This document shows positions 17,183 to 26,006 of a DNA stretch of 38,587 bases, in pieces; the first letter of the stretch is position 1; each line of letters begins with the position of its first letter. The DNA is taken from the NCBI RefSeq assembly GCF_034432235.1, contig NZ_DAOUCJ010000054.1:1-38587 (forward strand), written 5' to 3'. This DNA comes from Thermoflexus sp. (lineage in GTDB: Bacteria > Chloroflexota > Anaerolineae > Thermoflexales > Thermoflexaceae). Made by a program: the position numbers and the translations under genes. The notes beneath the pieces were generated by a model. That model was given only the letters and a program-made list of their open reading frames with translations. It had not been told where the DNA came from and searched no databases.

Positions 17183-17211
17183 ATTATAGCACGTGCTTCC
17201 TTTCACAAGTG
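17183..17211 (-). promoter_or_regulatory. Promoter of the MNT-HepT-sucC operon with palindrome in the spacer
   Basis: A perfect TATAAT (17183-17188) is preceded after 17 bp by CACTTG (17206-17211), a weak -35. A 10-bp palindrome AGCACGTGCT (17188-17197) abuts the -10 inside the spacer and is placed where a repressor would block RNA polymerase. The start codon is at 17150. Confidence 0.55.
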
Positions 17212-17225
17212 GTGTTCCCGTCACC

Positions 17226-20200
17226 TTATGGAACCTGGAAAGCCATCACCCGGTTCCCTCCGGAATCCACCACCCAGACGAGCCCGTCGGGACCCACCGC
17301 GATTCCCTGAGGGAGGACAAATGAGGCGGCGTCCTCTCCATACTGTCCGAAGGCCAGGAGCGGCCGGCCGCTGCGATCGAACACCAGAACGCGAAAGCCT
17401 GTGGGATCGGTGGCGAAGATCCGCCCGCGGGCATCCACCGCCACATCGGGCTTGGTGGTGGGAAGCTGATCCAGCCATCCGGCGATCTCCCAGGCATGGA
17501 CCGGGGCGCCGGAGGGGGTCAGGATCTGGATCCGCCGGTTCCATGTATCGGCGATCACCAGGTTCCCATCGGGCAGCGCGGCGATGCCGACCGGCTCATC
17601 CAGCCGTCCGGCCTCGACGCCGGGCCCGCCCCAGGCGTCCAGGAAGCGCCCTTCTCGATCGAAGACCTGGACGCGCTTGTTGCCGGTGTCCGTGACGTAG
17701 ACGCGATCGCCCTGGATCAGGATGCCCCGGGGGCCGAAGAAGCGACCGGGTTGCTCCTGGGGATCCGTGACCCCCGCGTAGCCGCCCCATGCCCGGAGGA
17801 ACCTTCCCTCAGCGGTGAACTGCTGGATCCGATGGTTCCACAGATCCGCCACATACACCGTGCCGTCCGGCGCCACTGCAATCCCCCAGGGCTCGTTAAA
17901 CTGCCCGGCGCCCAGGGGCATCGGCCCGGGTCCATCTGGATCCACACATCCAGGTTCTCCCTGCTCATAGAGGGCGCAGAAGGAGCCCCAGAACCGGAGG
18001 AGCTGGCCGTCGGGAGAGAAGACCTGGACCCGATGGTTGCGCCCATCGGTGACATAAAGGGCGCCGTCCGGCCCGATGGCGATGCCGTGGGGATTCTGGA
18101 AACGCCCCGGCTCGCTTCCGGGCCCTCCGATGATCCGAACGGCCGTGAGCTCCCGGCGCACGGCGGCATATGGATCCGACGGCGGAGTGGGCACAGCCAG
18201 GGCCTGCTGTGGACGGAGAGGCCAGGCCTTCGCGGCCACATCTTTCCGGATGAAAAGCTTGAAATCGTGGGCCAGGGGCCAGGTATCGATCTGATGCCGT
18301 TTGCCGGTGATCCGATCATAACGCGTGTAATCCCGGCTCCAGAAGATATCCCAGAGGGCCGCCCGGCGCTCCGGATCCCGAAGCCAGCGCCACAGACGCT
18401 CCCAGGTGAGCTCCCGGTAATCCTCCATGGGCCACCAGATCAGATGGTATGAATATGCCTCATGGGTGGCCCGGAGGGCGTTTTCCACTTTATACCAGTT
18501 GGCACTGCCCACGATGACAACCGGTGACTCCAGAGCCTCGCGGTGAGGGGTTTCCCCGAAATAGCGCTGCCGCCAGTCGCGGAGATACCAGGAGAACGGC
18601 CAGGAGCTATCGTTATCGTAGGCGACCACCACCTGATCCCGACCGATCGCCCGGGCGATCTCCTCGATCTGCTGCATCGCGATCTTCACCCCGGGGCCGC
18701 CATGGGCGTAGACGCCATGTTCCAGGGCCAGATCATAATAGATGAAACTGAACCGCCAAGCGACCCGCAGGGTAGCAAACGTCAGGACCGCCAGGGCCGC
18801 CAGCGCAAAGGATTGCAGGAGGCCGGAGAAGCCCAGACGGGGATGCAAATGGATCCAGACGCCCAGGATGATCCCCATGCCCAGCGCGGCCGCAATCACC
18901 TGATTGGCCGCCACCAGAGATTCCAGGGTCGCGACCTGGCGCGCAAGCCCGACATGGAGCACAAGCCAGGCCCGCGGCCAGGCAGTGAGCATGCCCAGGA
19001 AGGCAGCCCCGAAAGGGAACACCAGCAGGGCAGCAATCGCGCCCCCCCCATGCCACCATCGCCGCCAGTCCATAGCACCCAGCGTATCCTGAAGGAAGAC
19101 AGCCGAGAGGAGGATCATGGGCACCGTCAGGTGGACGGTCAGCCAGGGCATCTTTTCCCCGGCCAGCGTATATGCGATCCACGAGAGGATCGTCCAGGCG
19201 CTCAGGAAGCCCCGGAACGTCCACCCCAGGCGGTCCGGGATCGGGGCATCGGCAACCCATCGCCCCAGGTAATACCCTAGGGCCAGAAGGGAAAGCAGCA
19301 TCGGCATAAATTCATACATCGGGGCGATGACGAAATAGTAAAAGAGCGGCTGGCTCCCCCGCTGGACGCACTGCTGGGCCAGCCAGTATCCCAGGGAACC
19401 GAGGTAACCGGTGGCGATGCCCGCGCCGTTGGTGAAAAACGTGGTGAACAGGGGAAGAGAGATCCCGAAGAAGATCCCCAGCAGGATAGGCCAGCGGCCT
19501 GGATCCCAGGCCATCCCAAGCCCGGTGCTCAGCGCCCCAAAGGCCAGGAACAGAATGAGAACCCGGACCATCTCATCGGTGATGCCACTGAACCCCCCGC
19601 TTTCAAACAGCGACATGGAAGCGAAAGGCTGCCGGAACAGCAGAAGGGAAACGGGATTGAGCCAGACCAGGCCCGCCGCCGGGAGCATCCAAAGGCTGAG
19701 TCCTCCAATGACCATCATCAGATCGAAAGTTGGCTGCTCGCGCAATCGAACACGCCCCCAGCGCCCGGCCAGCACCCAGGCCAGGACACCGATCCCGGCC
19801 AGGGCGATCAGCCCCCCGACCAAAGTGATCCACCGGCCGTGCTCCGGGATATTCTCCGGCCGGCATACGAAAGCCCCCGGGATCGGCTCTCGCCCGGATT
19901 CGAGCCCAAACAACATCGCCGCACCACCGGCGAGAAGCGACGCTGCTCCCACCCCCAGCCATTGCCGATCCTCCCGGGAGCATCGCGGATCCCGGAGCAC
20001 CGTCACGCTCCAGGCAAGGAAGAGCAGGAGCCCATAGATCGCCAGATAGATGAAAGCAGCTTCCATCGTGGTGTAAAACAGCGCCATCACCGCCGCCAGG
20101 CCATACAGCCAGCGGGCCTCCCGGGTTTCCAGATAGGCGAAGATCATCCATACCGTGAGGACCGCCCATAGGGCCATCAGGCCCTCGTCTCGGATATACC

Positions 20201-20609
20201 GGCTGTGATACAGGATCATCGGGGAGATCAGGAAAAAGAGGGAGGCCAGGAGGCTTCCCCAGCGCCCCAGCCAGCGACGCATAAACAGTGGGAACATCAC
20301 CAGAGCGATCCCTGCGAGAGCTACCGGAAGCCGGCCGGAGAAATCATCAGCGCCGAACAGGAGATAGGCCAGCGCATCCAGGTGGAACTTCAGAGGGCCA
20401 TGCATCAGAGGCGTGTGCTGAAATCCGTTACCCCGAAACAGCTGCCAGGCGTAATAAACGTGCAGGCTCTCGTCATGGCTCATCACTCGATCGCCCAGAC
20501 GCCACAGGCGGGTAAAGATAGCGGCGGCGAACAGCCCGAGATAAGCCCCGCGCTCCAGCGGCGAAAGATCGGCCCACAGCGCCCGCCATCGGGATGGCGA
20601 AGGAGCCAT
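17226..20609 (-). CDS. Agl23-like (TIGR03663) multi-pass membrane protein fused to NHL beta-propeller
   Basis: Membrane protein of about 1127 aa. The first two thirds hold many hydrophobic segments of the GT-C glycosyltransferase type; the first loop carries MSHDESLHVYYAWQ, the acidic pair expected in GT-C enzymes, and the overall pattern matches the TIGR03663/Agl23-like family of Chloroflexi and archaea, linked to protein glycosylation or lipid-sugar flipping. From about residue 820 to the end are NHL repeats (GIAIGPDG.LYVTD.RNHRVQVF and variants), giving a six-bladed propeller probably on the outer face. The start at 20609 has GAAGGG 6 bp upstream; an in-frame GTG at 20642 is the alternative. 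The fusion of a glycan-handling membrane domain to an NHL propeller is notable. Donor and acceptor are unknown. Confidence 0.82.
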   Translation of the reverse strand: MAPSPSRWRALWADLSPLERGAYLGLFAAAIFTRLWRLGDRVMSHDESLHVYYAWQLFRGNGFQHTPLMHGPLKFHLDALAYLLFGADDFSGRLPVALAGIALVMFPLFMRRWLGRWGSLLASLFFLISPMILYHSRYIRDEGLMALWAVLTVWMIFAYLETREARWLYGLAAVMALFYTTMEAAFIYLAIYGLLLFLAWSVTVLRDPRCSREDRQWLGVGAASLLAGGAAMLFGLESGREPIPGAFVCRPENIPEHGRWITLVGGLIALAGIGVLAWVLAGRWGRVRLREQPTFDLMMVIGGLSLWMLPAAGLVWLNPVSLLLFRQPFASMSLFESGGFSGITDEMVRVLILFLAFGALSTGLGMAWDPGRWPILLGIFFGISLPLFTTFFTNGAGIATGYLGSLGYWLAQQCVQRGSQPLFYYFVIAPMYEFMPMLLSLLALGYYLGRWVADAPIPDRLGWTFRGFLSAWTILSWIAYTLAGEKMPWLTVHLTVPMILLSAVFLQDTLGAMDWRRWWHGGGAIAALLVFPFGAAFLGMLTAWPRAWLVLHVGLARQVATLESLVAANQVIAAALGMGIILGVWIHLHPRLGFSGLLQSFALAALAVLTFATLRVAWRFSFIYYDLALEHGVYAHGGPGVKIAMQQIEEIARAIGRDQVVVAYDNDSSWPFSWYLRDWRQRYFGETPHREALESPVVIVGSANWYKVENALRATHEAYSYHLIWWPMEDYRELTWERLWRWLRDPERRAALWDIFWSRDYTRYDRITGKRHQIDTWPLAHDFKLFIRKDVAAKAWPLRPQQALAVPTPPSDPYAAVRRELTAVRIIGGPGSEPGRFQNPHGIAIGPDGALYVTDGRNHRVQVFSPDGQLLRFWGSFCALYEQGEPGCVDPDGPGPMPLGAGQFNEPWGIAVAPDGTVYVADLWNHRIQQFTAEGRFLRAWGGYAGVTDPQEQPGRFFGPRGILIQGDRVYVTDTGNKRVQVFDREGRFLDAWGGPGVEAGRLDEPVGIAALPDGNLVIADTWNRRIQILTPSGAPVHAWEIAGWLDQLPTTKPDVAVDARGRIFATDPTGFRVLVFDRSGRPLLAFGQYGEDAASFVLPQGIAVGPDGLVWVVDSGGNRVMAFQVP

Positions 20610-20665
20610 CAATATCCCTTCCATAGCCTGTTGGCGCTCCACAGAAGATCCAGAACCGGATGCCG

Positions 20666-20691
20666 ATTATAACACGGTTCGGGGGGGAACC
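20666..20691 (-). promoter_or_regulatory. Candidate promoter of the Agl23-NHL gene
   Basis: A perfect TATAAT (20666-20671) lies about 57 bp upstream of the preferred start. No good -35 exists; instead a small inverted repeat (GGTTC 20676-20680 / GAACC 20687-20691, with a homopolymeric loop) occupies the spacer. That repeat could also act as a weak transcript end for the gene before it. Confidence 0.4.
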
Positions 20692-20742
20692 ATCCGCCTT
20701 CTCGATCGGAACCCGGCTGCGCAGATCCGAACCCAGCAAATC

Positions 20743-22434
20743 CTACGGTGTGTTCTGAGCCTCTGCGCGAACCCACAACACCATCCGACGCGCTATCGGC
20801 TCCGCTCCCCTTTGATCCACAATGACAGGGATCAGGCGACCCACCCATCGATCCGGCTCCAGCGGAACCGGAATGCCCTCCGGGGTGAGCCACACGTCTC
20901 CAGCTCCCGAATCAGGCGGACGACGATGGACAGCGACCCGAAAGGCTCGGAAGGTCCACCGCCAGAATGCTTCTTCTTCCTCTTCAGCGACCACAACCAG
21001 GGAAAGCCCACCGGGCCATTCGTGGCGGCGCACGGCTTCCCTCCGCAGCCCTTCCACCAACTCATGCACTGCCGGAGAGGTCACCTCTGGAAGGGAAAAC
21101 CCGGGGACCGGATCCACCCGCCGGGCCAGGGCGGCGGCTCCCGTCAGCTGGCCCAGGACTATGGCAAAAGCCAGGGCCCCGGCAACCCCGAGCGCGGCCG
21201 GGTTTCGAATCCCGGATCCCACGAAGAGATTCGCCGGAGATGCGCCCAGCGGCCTGCCCATCGCCCCCGGATCCAGGGAATCTTTCTCCCCCCCTGTCTC
21301 GAACAGGCCGCTCATGATCCAGAGTCCGAACCCCAGCAACCCCAGCACGCCGATGAGGACCAACCAGCGCGCTCCTTCCGGTGCTCCCCGGAGATTCATA
21401 AAAGCGGCGACTGTTCCCAGCCCGATCCCCCCGATCCCGGCTCCGCTGAGAACCGCCAGGGGCTGCAGCCGTCCGACGGGCCGCATCGCTTCCCAAACCC
21501 ATTGCACGGCGAACCCCGCCAGGATGATCCATGGAATCAACACCACGGCGTGTTCTGTGAATAAGGCACCGAGTCGGACGAGCTGCAACCCGGTCCCGAT
21601 CCCTGTGGCCATAGTCAGCGCCGTTCCAAAGCGATCGCGGCGGCGGATGGCCAGAATTCCCCCAGCCAGTCCCAGCGTCAGGATCAGCGCTTCTCCATAA
21701 AGGAAAGCCCGGAGAGCTTCCCACCCCATCGGAAGGCCCTCCGGCGCAAAGCCGGCGAGCCATGCCGAGAGACCCTCCACCGTCTCCTGCGCGCCGCTTC
21801 CCCGCCATCCCCCCCAGGCACCAGCCAGCAACGCCGTCGCCCCGAAAAGCCCGATGGCTTTCCAGTGCGGGAAAGCAGGCTCCGGCAAATCCAGCCAGAA
21901 AACCGGGAGGAGCATCAGACATCCGGTCCAGAAGGCGGGCCCGGCCGCGGCCCCTATCCCCAGCGCGATCCCCAAACCGATCCAGCGGGAAGGACGGGAA
22001 GCGCGCCCCATGGCCAGGGCCGTAGCCAGCGCCGCCGCGACCACGACGCTGCCGTCCAGGAATCGCGCCGCCATGAGAGCGGTGGGGGAGACGGCCCAGA
22101 GCCACGCCGCTCCAATCGCCGCGGCCCGGCCGATGGGGCGCAGAACGGCCCACAGGGCAAGGACAGTGAGGGCACCTGCCAGCGCCGCGCCGGAGCGCAT
22201 CCATCCTTCATCCGGCCCGAAGATCTCAAACACCATCGCGTTCCAGCCTGCGAGCAACGGGCTTCCCCCGGGGGGCAATGTCCCGTCCCGCCACGCCGCC
22301 CAGGCCTGGGCAGCCTCTTCCGGCGCGGCTGGCCGGAAGCCCAGACCCCATCCCCGCACCAGGAGCGCCAGGGCAAAGAGCCCGCCCAGGATCAATGTCT
22401 CCTGCCATCGGCGTCCATCGAGCCCTTCCCTCAT
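20743..22434 (-). CDS. Putative GT-C/PMT-like membrane glycosyltransferase
   Basis: Protein of 563 aa with many hydrophobic segments. The layout after the first segment (acidic pair in PAAPEEAAQAW, then SPLLAGWNAMVFEIFGPDEGWMR and later SPTALMAARF) follows the pattern of PMT_2/ArnT-like GT-C glycosyltransferases, which use polyprenyl-phosphate sugars at the outer membrane face. The match is by topology and short motifs only, and the family assignment is tentative. Its ATG overlaps the stop of the preceding DUF2298 gene by 4 bases, and it ends about 100 bp before the Agl23-like gene, so the three probably act in one pathway. Confidence 0.68.
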   Translation of the reverse strand: MREGLDGRRWQETLILGGLFALALLVRGWGLGFRPAAPEEAAQAWAAWRDGTLPPGGSPLLAGWNAMVFEIFGPDEGWMRSGAALAGALTVLALWAVLRPIGRAAAIGAAWLWAVSPTALMAARFLDGSVVVAAALATALAMGRASRPSRWIGLGIALGIGAAAGPAFWTGCLMLLPVFWLDLPEPAFPHWKAIGLFGATALLAGAWGGWRGSGAQETVEGLSAWLAGFAPEGLPMGWEALRAFLYGEALILTLGLAGGILAIRRRDRFGTALTMATGIGTGLQLVRLGALFTEHAVVLIPWIILAGFAVQWVWEAMRPVGRLQPLAVLSGAGIGGIGLGTVAAFMNLRGAPEGARWLVLIGVLGLLGFGLWIMSGLFETGGEKDSLDPGAMGRPLGASPANLFVGSGIRNPAALGVAGALAFAIVLGQLTGAAALARRVDPVPGFSLPEVTSPAVHELVEGLRREAVRRHEWPGGLSLVVVAEEEEEAFWRWTFRAFRVAVHRRPPDSGAGDVWLTPEGIPVPLEPDRWVGRLIPVIVDQRGAEPIARRMVLWVRAEAQNTP

Positions 22435-24887
22435 TCACGCCTCCGGTAAATCACAGTTTCCCCGCTCCGAAAAACCGGATCCATCAGCGGTTCAAACTTT
22501 CGCAGCGCTTCTGCGGGGAACTCCTGTCGCTCGGTGCGGCCGACGATCACATAGACGATCCGATACTTCTCCAGCAGCGCGCGAGTTTTCTCCAGATCCA
22601 GGGATTCCCACAGGATCCTGAGATCGGGCTCCCGACGGGCGATCTCATCGTAAGAGCCCCGCCACTGATGTTCGTGGCCTGCCCATCCCAGCACCGTGGG
22701 CAGACCGGTGTGGGCAGCGAAGCGCCCGAATTCCGGCTGGAAGGAGATCCCCTGCCAGCCCGGGGCTTCCAGGATCACAGGCGTGCCCGGCACGTTCCGG
22801 TTTAGCCACTCGATCGCAGCCAGGTCATCGGGCGCCCATCGCGCCAGATGGGCATATCCGTCCAGAGTGGGTGGGTGAGCGAAGAATTCCGCCTTAACGG
22901 GGATCATCAGAACCGGATAGAGCGCCGCCAGCGCGATCATGCTGCCAAACAACCCGGCCAGCAGCAAGCGTGCGCGCCTCGCCCGTTCCCACAACGCGCC
23001 CATCCCCCAGGCCAGAGCCAGGCTCCAGAGCACCCACGTCTGATAGTAAAATTTAAATACTGTGTTCATGCGGGTGCCGAAGAAATCCTTGAGGAAAACG
23101 AACTCCACCGCCCAGGCCAGCGCGGCACCGAAAACCACCAGCAGGCTCACGAACGCCTTCACGTTTCCCCGCCGCCTCCAGAGCGCGACGGCACCCATCC
23201 CGATTCCGGCCAGCAGCATCGGCACCCAGGGCCCGCTTCCGGGGAGCAACCTTCCCTTCACCATCACCTCGCCATCCAGCAACCGTCCATACACCCATGG
23301 CTTCAGCGCCTCCAGCGAAACCGGCACTCCAGAGAGAGGGAGCCGGATCGCCTGCGCCAGCTCGTAGAGCCCCACCAGCATCGCCACCGGGGCCAGCCCC
23401 AGCCCCAGCGCGCCCAGCAAGATCCATCCTCCCCAGCGTCGCAGGTCGAGCGTCCCCCGGCGATGCGCGCGGAGGGCCTCCGCTCCCAGCAGAAGAATCA
23501 GCCCGCCAACCTGAAAGCCGAACATCACCAGAAACTGCGGCAGGCGGGTCCCGTTATAAAGATTGGGAAGGAGCCCGCTGGCCTGAGAGCGGAAACCCAG
23601 GTAAAAGGGCAGATACAGCAACACCCCGAGCCCCAGGATGCCCCCGGCCAGCCCAAGGATCTCCCTCTGCAAAGAAACACGCGCGCGCCCGGCCATCCCG
23701 GCCCCCAGGGCCCATGCGGCCAGCAGGAGGCCGGTATAAATCGGGAAATCCCACGTGTTCAGGAAAGCGAGCCCCCCAAAGACGATCGGCAGGAGCCCGA
23801 ACGGCGGACCTTGATCCTGGAGAAAACGCAGGAGGACGCGCCACTCCCGAAGAGAAGAAAGCCCGGGGAACTGCTGAGCTGTCTGGAAGGCAGTTAGGGC
23901 CAGTCCGATGGCCATTAACGTGAAGGGCAGCGCCAGCACGTGGGGATGCAGGTCCCCCAGCAGGAAACTGAACTGAGGGAACTCGTCAATGACCTCCTGA
24001 TGCTGGCCCTCGGGGTTGTAGTCCCGCACCACGCGGGAGGCCCGCCACCATGCCCACACCCGGTTGGGGGGAGGCCAGCATGAGGGCCACGGTCGAAGGG
24101 AAGGGGGTTCGTTTAACTCCGGGATGTCCAGCCAGGCCCAGAAGGCCGGATCCCGGATCCAGCCGCATGAGTGGGCCAGATCCAGGATCGCCTCGCCGTT
24201 TCCGGCCAGGCCGACCCAGAACGCGCTGAGCAATGCAACGGCCCGGGCCATGCGCGGGCGCTCTGGACGATAAAGGGCCCAGAGATTCCCCCCGAGGCCG
24301 GCGGCCGCCAGCAGGGTGAGGGCAAACCAGGAGGAAACCCCGAGGTTGAACGTGAAGCGGGTCGCAAGGCCGGAGAGCTCGGTGAGGAAGCCCAGGATAA
24401 TGTAGCCGAAGTAATAATAGCTGATCGCGAAGCCGGACAGCCAGGGATCGTGCGGGGGGAAGCGCTCCGCCCGGACCACCGCATTCAGGAAGGCGAGCTC
24501 CATAGGCTTCTCAGTGTAGGTGATCTCAGGGTTGTAAGCGCGGAAAAGCGTCCAGCCCAGAAAGGCGAGGGCGAACAACAACTCATAAAAAAGCACAAGG
24601 CCTCGTCGGGTTTGCAGCCAGCGCCAGGGGGATTCGCCGGATCGCCGGGCCATCCAGAGGCCAAGGCCCAGGACCAGCCCCCAGGCCACCATCGCTCCGC
24701 CCCGTGAGGCCGGGAGAACCCCCAGGCTCCCGCCCCACCACCAGAGGAATCCCATCAGCATCATCCCCATGGGACGAGCGAAGGCCAGCCCTCGATCGGG
24801 CAGGGGGCGGAACACGAGGAACGTCATGGGCCAGGCCGCGAGGGCGATCAGGGCCAGCAGGAGCCACCAGAGAATCGCGGGACCCAT
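22431..24887 (-). CDS. DUF2298 / Chlor_Arch_YYY membrane protein
   Basis: Membrane protein of 818 aa with numerous hydrophobic segments. The segment SGFAISYYYFGYII contains the triple tyrosine that gives the YYY family (TIGR03662, DUF2298) its name; the family is found in Chloroflexi and archaea. PMELAFLNAVVRAERFPPHDPWLSG, with its conserved acidic and proline residues, sits just before it. Function is unproven; the topology resembles GT-C enzymes, and these genes often sit beside TIGR03663 genes, as here. It follows the coiled-coil nuclease-like gene after 34 bp and overlaps the next gene by 4 bases. The ribosome site is weak. Confidence 0.85.
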   Translation of the reverse strand: MGPAILWWLLLALIALAAWPMTFLVFRPLPDRGLAFARPMGMMLMGFLWWWGGSLGVLPASRGGAMVAWGLVLGLGLWMARRSGESPWRWLQTRRGLVLFYELLFALAFLGWTLFRAYNPEITYTEKPMELAFLNAVVRAERFPPHDPWLSGFAISYYYFGYIILGFLTELSGLATRFTFNLGVSSWFALTLLAAAGLGGNLWALYRPERPRMARAVALLSAFWVGLAGNGEAILDLAHSCGWIRDPAFWAWLDIPELNEPPSLRPWPSCWPPPNRVWAWWRASRVVRDYNPEGQHQEVIDEFPQFSFLLGDLHPHVLALPFTLMAIGLALTAFQTAQQFPGLSSLREWRVLLRFLQDQGPPFGLLPIVFGGLAFLNTWDFPIYTGLLLAAWALGAGMAGRARVSLQREILGLAGGILGLGVLLYLPFYLGFRSQASGLLPNLYNGTRLPQFLVMFGFQVGGLILLLGAEALRAHRRGTLDLRRWGGWILLGALGLGLAPVAMLVGLYELAQAIRLPLSGVPVSLEALKPWVYGRLLDGEVMVKGRLLPGSGPWVPMLLAGIGMGAVALWRRRGNVKAFVSLLVVFGAALAWAVEFVFLKDFFGTRMNTVFKFYYQTWVLWSLALAWGMGALWERARRARLLLAGLFGSMIALAALYPVLMIPVKAEFFAHPPTLDGYAHLARWAPDDLAAIEWLNRNVPGTPVILEAPGWQGISFQPEFGRFAAHTGLPTVLGWAGHEHQWRGSYDEIARREPDLRILWESLDLEKTRALLEKYRIVYVIVGRTERQEFPAEALRKFEPLMDPVFRSGETVIYRRRE

Positions 24888-24921
24888 GAAAGCTCATCCG
24901 AATCTTGAGGAGATCACAGAT

Positions 24922-25824
24922 CTAAAGCTTAAAAGAACGGGTTCCGTGAGGTGCCGATTCGGAGGGCACATCTTCCGGATATGTGTAGACCTCCATACCC
25001 ATCCGCTGGGCCAGGTCCTGAGCGCGGGGATCCATCATCGGAGAGATGAGGATCCGACGCGCCACCGGGATACCCGTATGGCGGGTGTAAAACTCGATCT
25101 TACGCTGGAAGATCGCCACATCTCCCCGGCTCACTGAGGAGCGGATCTCGATGAGGATCGCCTCTCCATCCCGGATGACCCCATCAATCTCCACTTGATC
25201 CGGCCGGCCGAAGACATAGCCCTCAGGATCCATGGCCAGGAACCGCTCGACCTTCCATCCAGCCTCCCGCAGCAGCGCGGCCATCCCGTCCCGGAAGGCC
25301 GCCTCGCTGCTCAATCCCCATCGGGCGCCCAGGGCTCCGATGGTCGCGCTCAGCCGCTGGATCTCGCGGGAGTGACGCTCCAGGGTTTCCAGCATCCGCT
25401 GAATGATCCGGGAATGCTCCTCCAGACGGCGCGAGTGCTCCTCCATCCGCTCCATCAGCATCCGGATGACTGCCGAATGCTCCTCCAGACGGCGCGAATG
25501 CTCCTCCATCCGCTCCGTCAACATCCGGATGGCCGCCGAATGCCCCTCCCCTTGCTCTGTCAGCCTTCGGATGACGGCGGAATGCTCCTGGGTGGTCTGG
25601 ACCAGCGCCTGCACGGTTTGTGTGAGCTGGAGCAAGGCTTGCTCCTGGGCGCTCAGCCGCCTTTCCATTTCCTCCCGGAACGCCCGGATCTCGGCACGGA
25701 TCTCTTCCCATGGCCGCAGCGTTTCCTCCAGCACCTCCCGAAGGATCTGGCGCAGGGCCGGGTCCTCCTTCAGCCATTGGGGCAAGGCCTCCCGGATCGC
25801 GGACAGCATCCCCTGGGCGTTCAT
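24922..25824 (-). CDS. Coiled-coil protein with PD-(D/E)XK-like C-terminal domain
   Basis: Protein of 300 aa, in the style of DUF3782/COG5493. Residues from about 30 to 165 form a long coiled coil with repeated ERMEEHSRRLEEHS units. The C-terminal domain (about 170-290) has the PD-(D/E)XK layout, with the Asp in VEIDGVI and then IEIRSS, where the usual catalytic Lys is Arg. The start at 25824 is 9 bp after GGAGGG; the in-frame ATG at 25833 touches that site and is unlikely. It lies between the ATP synthase terminator and the DUF2298 gene and has its own promoter candidate. Function is unknown. Confidence 0.8.
   Translation of the reverse strand: MNAQGMLSAIREALPQWLKEDPALRQILREVLEETLRPWEEIRAEIRAFREEMERRLSAQEQALLQLTQTVQALVQTTQEHSAVIRRLTEQGEGHSAAIRMLTERMEEHSRRLEEHSAVIRMLMERMEEHSRRLEEHSRIIQRMLETLERHSREIQRLSATIGALGARWGLSSEAAFRDGMAALLREAGWKVERFLAMDPEGYVFGRPDQVEIDGVIRDGEAILIEIRSSVSRGDVAIFQRKIEFYTRHTGIPVARRILISPMMDPRAQDLAQRMGMEVYTYPEDVPSESAPHGTRSFKL
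25412..25563. repeat. 63-bp tandem repeat inside the coiled-coil gene
   Basis: Two units (25412-25474 and 25475-25537) differ at only a few bases, and a degenerate third unit begins at 25538. The period is 21 codons, or three heptads, which preserves the coiled-coil register. Very short motifs such as TGCTCCTCCA recur inside each unit. Confidence 0.85.
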
Positions 25825-25856
25825 CTGGTTCATCCCTCCGCAAACGCATCGCCTTT

Positions 25857-25884
25857 ATTGTAATTCGACTGGCGATGTTCAGAA
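25857..25884 (-). promoter_or_regulatory. Candidate promoter of the nuclease-like/DUF2298 operon
   Basis: On the - strand, TTCTGA (25879-25884, weak -35) and TACAAT (25857-25862, 5/6 match) are 16 bp apart, 33 bp upstream of the start at 25824 and just downstream of the ATP synthase terminator. Confidence 0.45.
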
Positions 25885-25918
25885 CAGCGGCTGGAGCGGA
25901 CAGCGCGCCCCATGTCCT

Positions 25919-25967
25919 TCTAAAGCAAAGGGGCTGTAGAGCATCCGGGCCCATGCTCCACAGCCCC
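25919..25967 (-). terminator. Rho-independent terminator of the Fo ATP synthase operon
   Basis: A long hairpin spans 25930-25967: an 8-bp stem GGGGCTGT/ACAGCCCC, one mismatch, a further 6-bp stem GAGCAT/ATGCTC, and an 8-base loop. On the - strand it is followed by TTTGCTTT. It lies about 40 bp beyond the atpF stop, so the Fo genes are not transcribed into the distant F1 genes from this end. Confidence 0.82.
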
Positions 25968-26006
25968 TGCAAGTCCGATAGCCGACCGAAAAATGGAGAT
26001 CAACCC

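Noticed and set aside
25412..25563. CRISPR-like repeats
   Set aside because: The repeats are contiguous, without spacers, and lie in frame inside a coiled-coil gene.
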